From Desulfuromusa sp. (lineage in GTDB: Bacteria > Desulfobacterota > Desulfuromonadia > Desulfuromonadales > Geopsychrobacteraceae): a DNA stretch of 33,598 bases. This document shows positions 1-6,962 of this stretch, one piece after another. Within the stretch, counting starts at the first letter, position 1; every line of letters begins with the position of its first letter. The notes beneath the pieces were generated by a model. The model was given only the letters and a program-made list of their open reading frames with translations. It made no database searches and was not told the origin of the DNA. The position numbers and the translations under genes are program-made. The DNA lies in the NCBI GenBank assembly GCA_021647765.1, contig JAKIUD010000035.1, positions 1 through 33,598 on the forward strand. The letters are read 5' to 3'.

Positions 1-218
1 TAGTCGAGCGATGACAAAACAGGTCAAACCGGCGTATCGAAAACCTGACAGTCCCGAAGGTCGTTGAGACCGAAAATTCGATAAGGACGATACGCGCAGA
101 TTTCATCGAGGTCCGAGAGATCATAAACTCTCTCATAAAGAGACCGGATATACGGCAGCAATCCTGTCCCTGTTATTATCGACAAAAAGCCCTTGCAATT
201 AAGGGGGAGACCATATAC

Positions 219-246
219 GGGACTGTCCCCGCATGGGGGCTGTCCC
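219..246. repeat. REP-like GGGACTGTCCCC repeat, copy 1
   Basis: The palindromic core GGGACTGTCCCC (219-230) is followed six to seven bases later by GGCTGTCCC (238-246). The same two motifs in the same order occur on the opposite strand at 31988-32020, near the other end of the window. Repeats of this kind often accompany REP-associated tyrosine transposases in Geobacter-like genomes, as far as I recall, but no transposase gene is present here. Confidence 0.5.
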
Positions 247-355
247 AGGCTTTTGCGGGTTATTATAAAATGATGCACTCGCAAAAACTGATTAGATGGC
301 ATATTGGTCAATAAACCCTAAGGTCGCAGGCTTGCGTCCCCGCTCGGCGCCTTCA

Positions 356-377
356 TTTCTTTGTACGTCCAAAGAAA
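356..377. repeat. Perfect inverted repeat inside a dispersed repeat
   Basis: TTTCTTTG (356-363) and CAAAGAAA (370-377) are perfect inverted arms around a six-base loop. They lie inside a stretch (about 310-480) whose translation resembles a recurrent non-protein repeat. The role is unknown; it may be part of a small non-autonomous element. Confidence 0.35.
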
Positions 378-513
378 CGAAGCAAAGAAATACGCCCGAC
401 CTCCTTGCCCGCCGTTGGCGGGTTCCCTCCATTTCACAGCTACTTTGAGGAGTGGCAAAAAACTCGCTATGCTCAAACATTTGCCCCTCTCATCTCAAAT
501 CAGCTATTTCATT

Positions 514-544
514 CCGGCTGCGTGGAAAGATTCCATGCAGCCGG
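514..544. terminator. Strong hairpin, probable (bidirectional) terminator
   Basis: CCGGCTGC (514-521) pairs with GCAGCCGG (537-544), and TGGAA/TTCCA extends the stem inside. It lies 22 bases past the TAA of the readthrough rhodanese, where a transcript end is expected. The bases after it on the plus strand are T-rich (TTCTTTGTTT). On the minus strand the T-run is missing, so Rho-independent termination of the rhodanese transcript is plausible but not certain. Confidence 0.5.
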
Positions 545-566
545 TTCTTTGTTTATGGGTCAAAAA

Positions 567-998
567 TTATTTCGGTTCGACCGGTAGACCTGCTTTGTTC
601 CAAGCTCGATATCCACCAAGTAATGGTCGCACATGGGTAAAGCCATTTTCCATCAACGTCAGTGCCAGACTGGCACTGGAAGCTTCGCTCGGTCAGGTGC
701 AATAGGAGACGATCTCCGTGTCAGGTGGAACCTCCGCTTGCAATTTTTGTAAGTCGCTTTGGGAATCCACCCTGATGGCTCCAGGGATTTTATCTTTGGC
801 TCGTTGCCATTGGCTCGGTGTTCGTGTGTCAATGATGACAACTGTTTCGCCGCTAGCTTGCAGAGCCTGGAATTCGGCAATGGTAATTCTTTGTACATCA
901 CTAATGTGTTTGGGAATATTGGCGGCCATTGCAGTGCTGAAAGTGGTGAGGGAAAGAAAGGTCATGAGTGAAAAGCGTAGGATAATAAGCGTTCGCAT
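567..998 (-). CDS. Secreted rhodanese-domain protein, probable selenoprotein (in-frame TGA at 693-695)
   Basis: Rhodanese domains carry persulfide sulfur on an active-site cysteine. This protein starts at 998 behind a good AAAGGAG site. It has a signal peptide (hydrophobic residues about 4-22, likely cut after AMA at about 25), so it should be periplasmic. The fold signatures VVIIDTRTPSQWQ and IPGAIRVDS are present. At the active-site loop the sequence reads SYCT, then TGA, then PSEASSASLAL and HVRPLLGGYRAW, ending at a TAA (567-569): 143 residues if TGA is read as Sec102. Family members usually read YCTCP at this point, so TGA sits exactly on the second cysteine of C-T-C. The signature LLGGYRAW completing the domain lies entirely after the TGA. 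A perfect hairpin starts 15 bases downstream. Alternatives are a fresh nonsense mutation or an assembly error. An automatic call would stop at 693 with 101 residues. The Sec reading is inference but well supported. Confidence 0.85.
660..678 (-). promoter_or_regulatory. Candidate bacterial SECIS hairpin
   Basis: In the mRNA sense, CAGUGCCA and UGGCACUG form a perfect 8-bp stem around a GUC loop. If the closing A-U pair opens, the loop is AGUCU. Bacterial SECIS elements read by SelB are short stem-loops right after the UGA, with a G among the first loop bases, about 16-37 bases downstream. Here the loop G is 23 bases after the UGA. The hairpin lies inside the coding frame (ASSASLALTL), as expected for bacteria. 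Confidence 0.7.
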
Positions 999-1111
999 AT
1001 AGAGTTCTCCTTTGTTAAGCTTTTTATTGTAGCATGGATTTTGTGTTTTCTAGAGAATTGCTAGGAAATCAATAAAGTCTGTGGTGCAAATAGTTTCGAC
1101 TAAAATGAAAT

Positions 1112-1930
1112 TTAGTGAAATGCTAACAGGTCTGCTTCTAAGGGTTGGGTTTTTGCAATTCTAAAATGTTTCTCCTTGATTCGCTCATTCAACGCATCAA
1201 TCCGCACCTGTGGGTGGGGATGCGAGGTAAGAAAATAAGGGAGCTTGCTCCCGGCATCTTCCGTCAGCCGGGAAAAAAAATCGGTTGCTCCGCCGGCATG
1301 CCCATAGCGTTTGGTGAGTAGATCAAGCCCGAATTGATCTGCAGCCGACTCCTGATCCTGAGAATATCTCGCCTGAAAAGTCAGCAAGGTTTTTGAGACC
1401 AGACTGCTGGCAGCGCTTTCTCCTCCAAACAGCAGGGCAGCTGCAACAGCAACTCCCAGTCCACGTCCCAGCCCACGCAGATGATCCCGGTGGGCAAAGT
1501 GTCCAAGCTCATGAGCCAGAATCATTGCTAATTCGTTTTCTGATTGAACCTGTTTCAGTAACCCCGAATAAACGATAATATTTCCTCCCGGCAGGGCGAG
1601 AGCGTTAATCTCCACCGAATCGACGAGAAAGATATGAAATTTGTATTGGTGCAATAAAGAATCTTCTGGCAAGCTGTCAATCAGGGACTGTAAACGTAAG
1701 TTAAGGGGGAGATTTTCCTCAGCAGGAAATTCCTTTAAAGCTTGCTGTCCAATCCAGTTTTCAACTTTGACCGGAACTTTCGAGGCTGCCCAGTCGGCAG
1801 TGACCCCAAGAAGGAAGAAAATCAGGCCGACCAGTAGAATCAGCCCCCCGAGGAGCCAAAGCAGCTCAATCAGGGGGTGAGATTTTGAGACGTTAACATT
1901 TTCATCAAGTTGCTTCGGGGTGAATATCAT
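1112..1930 (-). CDS. M48 family membrane-anchored zinc metalloprotease
   Basis: This 272-residue protein has one N-terminal membrane segment (about residues 22-43) followed by an M48 peptidase domain. The zinc site HELGH is at 140-144, preceded by the family motif NALALPGG (109-116). The third ligand is probably Glu194 in QESAADQFG. M48 proteases of this layout (HtpX/BepA/YcaL relatives) take part in envelope or membrane protein quality control; the substrate cannot be deduced. It is the last gene of a minus-strand group after two YbjQ-family genes, 39 bases after the nearer one. The ribosome binding site is weak. Confidence 0.85.
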   Translation of the reverse strand: MIFTPKQLDENVNVSKSHPLIELLWLLGGLILLVGLIFFLLGVTADWAASKVPVKVENWIGQQALKEFPAEENLPLNLRLQSLIDSLPEDSLLHQYKFHIFLVDSVEINALALPGGNIIVYSGLLKQVQSENELAMILAHELGHFAHRDHLRGLGRGLGVAVAAALLFGGESAASSLVSKTLLTFQARYSQDQESAADQFGLDLLTKRYGHAGGATDFFSRLTEDAGSKLPYFLTSHPHPQVRIDALNERIKEKHFRIAKTQPLEADLLAFH

Positions 1931-1969
1931 GACTTGCTGATCTCAATAAAAGAGATGATGGTTAAGCCA

Positions 1970-2446
1970 TCATCCCTTATTCATAACAATAGCCGTACCG
2001 TACGCAATCGCTTCAACACTGCCGACACTCTTCCTTTTATTGGCACTTCGACCAATCGTCGCTGTTTCCAGGCGCATATTGATAATCATATTTGCGCCCT
2101 GTTTTCTGGCACTCTCTTTCATGCGCAGAATCGCTTCCCTGCGGGCTCGATCGACCAGGGACTCGTAAGATTTGACCCGTCCACCAAAAATATTCCGCAA
2201 AATAGCAAGAAGACGTTTGAAGTAGTCAATTGAAATAACGACACTGCCGGATACCAAAGCTGAGCTCCCGACCTTTCCGGGTGGAAAGCTGCCTTCCGCC
2301 GTTACGACAGCCATTTTCAGCAGTTCTTTTTCCCGTTTAATGATCGATCGATAGTGACGTTTTTCTGCCAAACTTCCTACCGTGTAGCCAAGAATTGCCA
2401 GGACGAGAACAATAACCAGATCAAAATTTTGTAGTAAACTTTCCAT
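1970..2446 (-). CDS. YbjQ/UPF0145 family protein with N-terminal membrane helix
   Basis: The protein has 158 residues: a hydrophobic N-terminal helix (about 9-25), a basic linker, then a YbjQ-type domain (about 55-155) with the family features GGRVKSYESLVDRAREEA-like helix, QGANMIINMRLET and EAIAYGTAIVM. YbjQ domains are small pentamer-forming beta/alpha proteins listed as heavy-metal-binding domain in databases, with unknown function. The start is supported by AGGAG seven bases upstream. It follows the shorter paralogue by nine bases, and the M48 protease comes next, so the three are probably one operon. The added membrane anchor is the notable difference from its neighbour. Confidence 0.8.
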   Translation of the reverse strand: MESLLQNFDLVIVLVLAILGYTVGSLAEKRHYRSIIKREKELLKMAVVTAEGSFPPGKVGSSALVSGSVVISIDYFKRLLAILRNIFGGRVKSYESLVDRARREAILRMKESARKQGANMIINMRLETATIGRSANKRKSVGSVEAIAYGTAIVMNKG

Positions 2447-2455
2447 ATTTTTCTC

Positions 2456-2770
2456 CTACTCTACCCGAACGGCGGTTCCGTAGGCAAAAAGCTCAGCTGC
2501 CCCTTGGGCGACAGAGGAAGTGGCAAAACGGATATTGACGACAGCATTGGCTCCCATCTGGCGGGCTTGTTCCTCCATCCGTTTCATTGCTTCTTCACGG
2601 GAATCCTGCAGCAGTTCGGTGTAGCCCTTCAGCTCACCACCCACCAGATTTTTCAGACCGGCCATAAAATCCCGACCAATATGTTTTGCCCGAACGGTGC
2701 TGCCTTGAACAATACCGAAGTGTTCGACAATTTTTTTCCCTGGAACAGTATTTACGTTTGTCATAATCAT
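2456..2770 (-). CDS. YbjQ/UPF0145 family protein, short form
   Basis: The protein has 104 residues, the typical length of a stand-alone YbjQ protein. It opens with VNTVPGKKIVEHFGIVQGSTVRA and contains GLKNLVGGELKGYTELL, the Arg/Glu-rich helix SREEAMKRMEEQARQMGAN and the closing FAYGTAVRV, all characteristic of the family. It is soluble and the function is unknown. AAGGA nine bases upstream supports the start at 2770; an ATG two codons later is also possible. It is the first gene of the minus-strand group with the membrane-anchored paralogue and the M48 protease. Confidence 0.85.
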   Translation of the reverse strand: MIMTNVNTVPGKKIVEHFGIVQGSTVRAKHIGRDFMAGLKNLVGGELKGYTELLQDSREEAMKRMEEQARQMGANAVVNIRFATSSVAQGAAELFAYGTAVRVE

Positions 2771-2953
2771 TTGTTGTGATCCTTTTTATTGGAGAAACAA
2801 TGAACTGTGAATTTTAAGTATCATCTTTAGTGTTGGTTAATGTCAATAACACTAATGCTTTTTTTGTTCGTGCATCGTTGTTGGTCGTGGCTTGGTGGCT
2901 GATATCTGGAGCTATGACATCTGAAAAATATTAGTAGAAAATATTTAAAAAGC

Positions 2954-2982
2954 TTGATATATGATCATGGTTATTATTTAAT
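2954..2982 (+). promoter_or_regulatory. Sigma-70-type promoter of the signalling cassette
   Basis: TTGATA (2954-2959) and TTTAAT (2977-2982) are separated by exactly 17 bases, and each matches the consensus in five of six positions. Transcription would start near 2989, giving a leader of about 50 bases before the GTG at 3040. The position also argues against a translation start at 2989. Nothing else is evident in 2771-2953. Confidence 0.6.
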
Positions 2983-3039
2983 GTTAAAGTGTTAAAAAAT
3001 GGATTTTCCAAAACAAACAATTTTACAGGGAGGTGGATC

Positions 3040-3408
3040 GTGTCCAGAATCGAGCAGATGAATAAATCTCTTGCAGATCTTCAAGCCAGTTCCAGTGATA
3101 TTGAGGCCAGTGCTGTTGTTTCAGTAGATGGTCTGATAATTGCCAGTTCTTTGCCACAAGGTCTTGAGGAAGAAAGAATTGCAGCCATGAGTGCTGCATT
3201 ATTGTCAATGGGGGAACGGATAGCAGCAGAGCTGAAGCGGGGGGATTTGGATCAGTTGTATGTCAAGGGGCGAGAAGGGTATTTCCTGAGTCAATATGCC
3301 GGGCCGCATGCTGTCCTGATTGCTATGGCCAGACAGAATGCCAAGCTGGGGTTGATTTTTTTCGACCTGAATAAGGCCGCTGAAGAAATCAAGAATTGTC
3401 TCGTTTGA
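3040..3408 (+). CDS. Roadblock/LC7 domain protein
   Basis: This 122-residue protein is a single roadblock/LC7 domain. It opens with SRIEQMNKSLADLQ, then ASAVVSVDGLIIAS, the helix EERIAAMSAALLSMGERIAAEL, and closing strands ending in LGLIFFDLNKAAEEI. Such domains usually dimerise and bind small Ras-like GTPases (MglB with MglA), but no GTPase is encoded nearby. I chose the GTG at 3040 because GGGAGG lies just upstream and the domain begins at once; an upstream ATG at 2989 would coincide with the predicted transcription start. It opens the seven-gene plus-strand signalling cassette, with the ODP-like gene 21 bases downstream. Confidence 0.85.
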   Translation: MSRIEQMNKSLADLQASSSDIEASAVVSVDGLIIASSLPQGLEEERIAAMSAALLSMGERIAAELKRGDLDQLYVKGREGYFLSQYAGPHAVLIAMARQNAKLGLIFFDLNKAAEEIKNCLV

Positions 3409-3429
3409 CCAGTTGAATAGGGAGTCAAC

Positions 3430-4179
3430 ATGCTAACGTTATTTGAAGCACCACAACACAAAAATATCTTTGTCGATGATTTAAGCAGCGGTCACATGGT
3501 TCAAGCTAATCAGCATGTGATTGTTAATAACGGTGTCGGGATGGTTCTTGATCCGGGGGGGCATAAAGTTTACACTAAACTCTTTTCTATGCTTTCATCT
3601 GAAATGGAGATTAACGCTCTCCAGCATATCTTTTTTTCGCATCAGGATCCCGATATTATTGCCTCTGCAAATGGCTGGCTGATGGTCACCAATGCCGATG
3701 CCTATTTGTCAGCACTCTGGATGCGCTTTATCCCTCATTTTGGGGTTGATGAACTGGTTGTCGAGCGAATCAAACCTATTCCTGATGAGGGAATGGTTAT
3801 CACCGTAGGTGAGGTGCAGTTGAAGGTTATTCCCGCCCATTTTTTACATTCGGCGGGCAACTTTCAACTCTATGATCCCATCGCAAAGATTCTCTATTCA
3901 GGTGATCTTGGTGCATCTCTGGACATGCCCTATTCATTCGTTGAGGATTTTGATGCCCATATCCCGTATATGGAGGGGTTTCATAAACGTTATATGACGA
4001 ACTCAAGGGCGTTAAAAACCTGGGTGAACACCGTCAGGCAACTCGATATTGACATTATTGCTCCGCAGCACGGTGCAATGTTTCCAAATAAGGAACTAAG
4101 TCAGCGCTTTATTGAGTGGATTGATGGGCTTGTATGTGGAACCGATCTCCTGCCAGAAAAATATGAGATTCCAGCCTGA
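3430..4179 (+). CDS. MBL-fold di-iron (ODP-like) oxygen-binding protein
   Basis: The 249-residue protein matches the metallo-beta-lactamase half of flavodiiron proteins, without a flavodoxin domain. Candidate metal ligands are His71, Asp73 and Asp75 (SHQDPD), His140 (with His137) in AHFLHSAGNF, Asp159 in YSGDLG, and His214 in PQHG. Flavodiiron proteins have Glu where this has Asp73. Stand-alone proteins of this kind (ODP of Treponema denticola) act as oxygen or iron sensors for chemotaxis. Here it lies between a roadblock gene and a PAS histidine kinase, which suggests it is the sensory input of the cassette rather than a detoxifying reductase. That role is inference; the fold assignment is firm. 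GGGAG precedes the ATG. Confidence 0.85.
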   Translation: MLTLFEAPQHKNIFVDDLSSGHMVQANQHVIVNNGVGMVLDPGGHKVYTKLFSMLSSEMEINALQHIFFSHQDPDIIASANGWLMVTNADAYLSALWMRFIPHFGVDELVVERIKPIPDEGMVITVGEVQLKVIPAHFLHSAGNFQLYDPIAKILYSGDLGASLDMPYSFVEDFDAHIPYMEGFHKRYMTNSRALKTWVNTVRQLDIDIIAPQHGAMFPNKELSQRFIEWIDGLVCGTDLLPEKYEIPA

Positions 4180-4188
4180 TAAAATCTT

Positions 4189-4224
4189 AATCTGCACCTC
4201 GGTCATATATAGGGGCAGATTTTT
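4189..4224 (+). terminator. Terminator-like hairpin between ODP-like and kinase genes
   Basis: AATCTGCACC (4189-4198) pairs with GGGGCAGATT (4212-4221) with one mismatch, and the T-run at 4220-4224 follows directly. It lies nine bases after the ODP-like stop codon. It could partly uncouple the first two genes from the kinase and later genes, letting the sensor be made in excess. The T-run is short, so readthrough is likely. Confidence 0.5.
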
Positions 4225-4257
4225 CCATCACTCTGGAATCTGGACGGGGGCGTTGAG

Positions 4258-6045
4258 TTGATCGATCATCTTGAACTGGGTAAAACTCTGTTTTCACTGA
4301 AAACATTCAGCCGGATTATTATTGACCACGATTTGCAGATTGTCGGTGGCGTTGATGACGTACCGGATCTCTTTTCAGGGACGATTCCGACTAATTTTTG
4401 TAAGCTTTTCGGTGAGGAAAATCAGCAAAAGTTACGGCAAGCTATTGAAAAGCTGAAGAATAATAATGTTGTTTCTCTGGCATTAACGACACTTGCGGAG
4501 ATTCCACTCGAAATTATTCTGATTCAAAAAGGTCAGCAATTCGAACTTGTTTGCTGTGACACTTCGGAATCGCTGCAGTTGTTGGAACAGTTAGCAACCT
4601 TTTACCGTTATTTTCAGACAACACCAGTCGCAATCGCGATGACCGATCCCGATGGTCATATCCTGGAAGTTAATCCATCGTTTCTCAAACAATATGGGTA
4701 TGAGTTGAAGGATGTTATTGGTGAAAATCCGCGGATTCTAAAATCGGGACGGCATTTTCCGCAACTTTATGAAGATATGTGGCAACAGATCTCAGATCCG
4801 AAAGTGGGGCACTGGTCTGGTGAAGTAATCAATCGATCCAGTGATGGAACTGAGGTTACAGTGATGCTGTCTATCTCCGCGGTGCGCCAAACAAATGGGA
4901 TATTGCAGGGTTATATCGCCAGCGCTTTTAATATCTCACAGCAAAAAAGATTGGAACAGCAGCTCAAGAATTACAATAATGAACTGAAGGATTTGAATGC
5001 TCTCAAAAGTGAATTAACTGCGATCACCTCCCACGATCTGAAGGCTCCAATTAATGCCATTATCAGTCGCGTTAACCTGGTTAAAGATAGTTTGAATACC
5101 ATGACGGCTGACAAAATTACTGAACATTTGGATAAAATGATTGAATCCGGTCAAAAAATGGGGGCTTTTATCAATCAGCTTCTTGATATGGAACGGATCG
5201 AAGCGGGAAGGGTGCAGTTTGAGACAGAAAGGTTAAATCTGGAGGATCTGCTTTATTCAATTGTTGAACTCAATCGACTGACGGCGACGGATAAACAGGT
5301 AACTATTGATTATCAGCAGGAGGGGAAATTTTTGCCGCTCCGGGCTGATCGCATGAAGTTAGAACAAATATTTAATAATATACTGTCAAATGCGATTAAC
5401 TATTCACCATCAGGATCAACAATTGTTGTTTCCTGCCGGAGTGTAGAAAATACTATTCAGATTGACATTACCGATCAAGGATCAGGAATCCCAGCTGCAG
5501 AAATCGCAGGCATTTTTGATCGTTTTTCTCAAGTTAGAAAAAAAGGTGCCCTGTCAACCCGGGTTCATGGTTCTGGGTTAGGACTTAATATTGTTAAGAA
5601 TTATGTTGAAATGCACAATGGCACTGTATCAGTGCAAAATGGTGCTGAAAGAGGCTGTACGGTTACCGTGGCGATTAATGGTCGTGGCCAGATTTCTTCA
5701 AGCGCAGATCTGGCAGCGCTGATTGTGTATCCGGATAAGAAGACGTATCAATATCTGGAAGCGTCTTTGAAGAGTCGTGGTGTCTGTTGCTATGTCTGTA
5801 AAACCCCAGAGGAAATGCAACGGATTGTGGACAATGAGTCTCCTGAGTTGATCTTTTTCTTTGATCATCAGCCACAATCAGCGACAGAAAATGGCGAATC
5901 TTCTCTTATTAACGTGATTTTGAATGATGTTTCCCTCGAAGATCGTGGCGAGTGTTTTCAAACCCTCCAGCGACCGGTTGATGATATAGAAGTCCACAAT
6001 CTTCTGGCTGATGTGATCAGCCATGTTAATGGAGCAACAGCGTGA
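4258..6045 (+). CDS. PAS sensor histidine kinase with degenerate receiver-like C terminus
   Basis: The 595-residue cytoplasmic kinase has no membrane segment. Residues 1-100 are unassigned. A PAS domain (about 105-225) has TDPDGHILEVNPSFLKQYGY. Then come a short coiled coil, HisKA with phospho-acceptor His259 in ITSHDLKAPINAI, and HATPase with N box (NNILSNAINYS), G1 (DQGSGIPAAEI) and G2 (GSGLGLNIVKNY). The last 115 residues look like a decayed receiver: IVYPDK replaces the acidic pair, FFFDHQ is in the phospho-site position, and QRPVDD replaces the Lys-Pro. The start is a TTG at 4258 after a G-rich site. Its stop overlaps the GTG of the next gene, so it almost certainly signals to that REC-PATAN regulator. 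Input may come from the ODP-like protein (inference). Confidence 0.88.
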   Translation: MIDHLELGKTLFSLKTFSRIIIDHDLQIVGGVDDVPDLFSGTIPTNFCKLFGEENQQKLRQAIEKLKNNNVVSLALTTLAEIPLEIILIQKGQQFELVCCDTSESLQLLEQLATFYRYFQTTPVAIAMTDPDGHILEVNPSFLKQYGYELKDVIGENPRILKSGRHFPQLYEDMWQQISDPKVGHWSGEVINRSSDGTEVTVMLSISAVRQTNGILQGYIASAFNISQQKRLEQQLKNYNNELKDLNALKSELTAITSHDLKAPINAIISRVNLVKDSLNTMTADKITEHLDKMIESGQKMGAFINQLLDMERIEAGRVQFETERLNLEDLLYSIVELNRLTATDKQVTIDYQQEGKFLPLRADRMKLEQIFNNILSNAINYSPSGSTIVVSCRSVENTIQIDITDQGSGIPAAEIAGIFDRFSQVRKKGALSTRVHGSGLGLNIVKNYVEMHNGTVSVQNGAERGCTVTVAINGRGQISSSADLAALIVYPDKKTYQYLEASLKSRGVCCYVCKTPEEMQRIVDNESPELIFFFDHQPQSATENGESSLINVILNDVSLEDRGECFQTLQRPVDDIEVHNLLADVISHVNGATA

Positions 6046-6920
6046 AGGGCTATAAAATATATATTGTTGATGACGACCCTGCCACCTATGACATATTAAG
6101 TGAATATCTGGAATCAGCGGGGTTCAAAGTCCGTGCGGCATTTGATGGTCGGGAAGGGTTGGATATTATGCGCGATGATCCTCCAGACCTGGCACTTCTG
6201 GATATCCAAATGCCGGAAATGGATGGATTCCAGTTATTGGAGGCGATGCGCAGGCAGGAGTCTCTTCAAGACGTACCGGTTCTTTTTATCACGTCCCTTG
6301 ATCGAACCAATCTTAAAATAAAAGGGTTGGAGCTTGGTGCTGATGATTTCATTGTCAAACCTTTTGAACGTGCGGAGTTGTTTGCTCGTATCAAAGCTGC
6401 ATTACGCCGTAGCGATCGCTATCGACTGACAGAAAGCATTCTGACTGGAAACCTTGCAGATATCAGTCTGACTGAGTTGCTGCAGACTTTGGATATCGGT
6501 AGAAAAACTGCTCGTATCAAATTTCCAGAGATGCTGGGTGAAGTTTTTGTTGACCGTGGCATGCTTGTCAGTGCACAGCAGGGTGAATTTTCTGGAGAAG
6601 CCGCTCTGACACGTCTTCTATTCCTGAATGCAGGTTCTTTTGTTGTTGATTTTGGAATGACAACTAAGCGTCGAGATGGCAAAAATATCAGTATCCAACA
6701 TCAGGTTCTGAACAGCCTGGTGCGTATTGATACCGTGGAAAGAAAACTGGCAGAGTTTCCGGAACGAAACCCAATTATAGACAAAATACCTGCAATCCCT
6801 CTTCTTAGTAACATCGATAATATTGTGGAATTATTGCCACTTCCGTTAATTGAGTTGCTTATCATATTGCCAGGGGATCTGGCGTTAAATACTGAATTAT
6901 TTCTACAAGAATACCGATAA
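6042..6920 (+). CDS. Response regulator, REC plus PATAN (DUF4388) domain
   Basis: The 292-residue regulator begins with a full receiver domain (about 4-122): acidic pair Asp10-Asp11, phospho-acceptor Asp54 in LLDIQMPEMDG, and VKPF with the conserved Lys. A PATAN/DUF4388 domain follows (about 133-215), with GNLADISLTELLQTL, VFVDRGMLVSAQ and EAALTRLLFLNAGSF. PATAN domains are common in delta-proteobacterial and cyanobacterial regulators and are thought to mediate protein contacts, not DNA binding. The tail (215-292) is unassigned. GTG at 6042 overlaps the kinase stop by four bases (GTGA), which means translational coupling and a likely cognate pair. Confidence 0.88.
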   Translation: MKGYKIYIVDDDPATYDILSEYLESAGFKVRAAFDGREGLDIMRDDPPDLALLDIQMPEMDGFQLLEAMRRQESLQDVPVLFITSLDRTNLKIKGLELGADDFIVKPFERAELFARIKAALRRSDRYRLTESILTGNLADISLTELLQTLDIGRKTARIKFPEMLGEVFVDRGMLVSAQQGEFSGEAALTRLLFLNAGSFVVDFGMTTKRRDGKNISIQHQVLNSLVRIDTVERKLAEFPERNPIIDKIPAIPLLSNIDNIVELLPLPLIELLIILPGDLALNTELFLQEYR

Positions 6921-6962
6921 GGTCACTGCGCGACCTAGTGCTTAATACTGGAGAATATTTAT

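Larger units (their letters stand above)
1..566. other. Gene-poor region with repeats
   Basis: No convincing gene is visible before the rhodanese stop codon at 567. An open frame of 95 codons on the minus strand (24-311) has no recognisable domain and runs through the REP-like repeat at 219-246, so I do not call it. The stretch around 310-480 can be read on the minus strand as a peptide containing VQRNEGAERG. I recall such peptides from spurious ORFs over a dispersed repeat in other proteobacteria, but that is from memory. The region therefore looks like repeat or decayed mobile DNA. Confidence 0.5.

Noticed and set aside
24..311. 95-codon minus-strand ORF at the window start
   Set aside because: No domain, no clear ribosome site, and it runs through a REP-like repeat.
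1099..1116. AT-rich palindrome ACTAAA/TTTAGT as terminator of the M48 gene
   Set aside because: Weak six-base stem overlapping the stop codon with no U-run.
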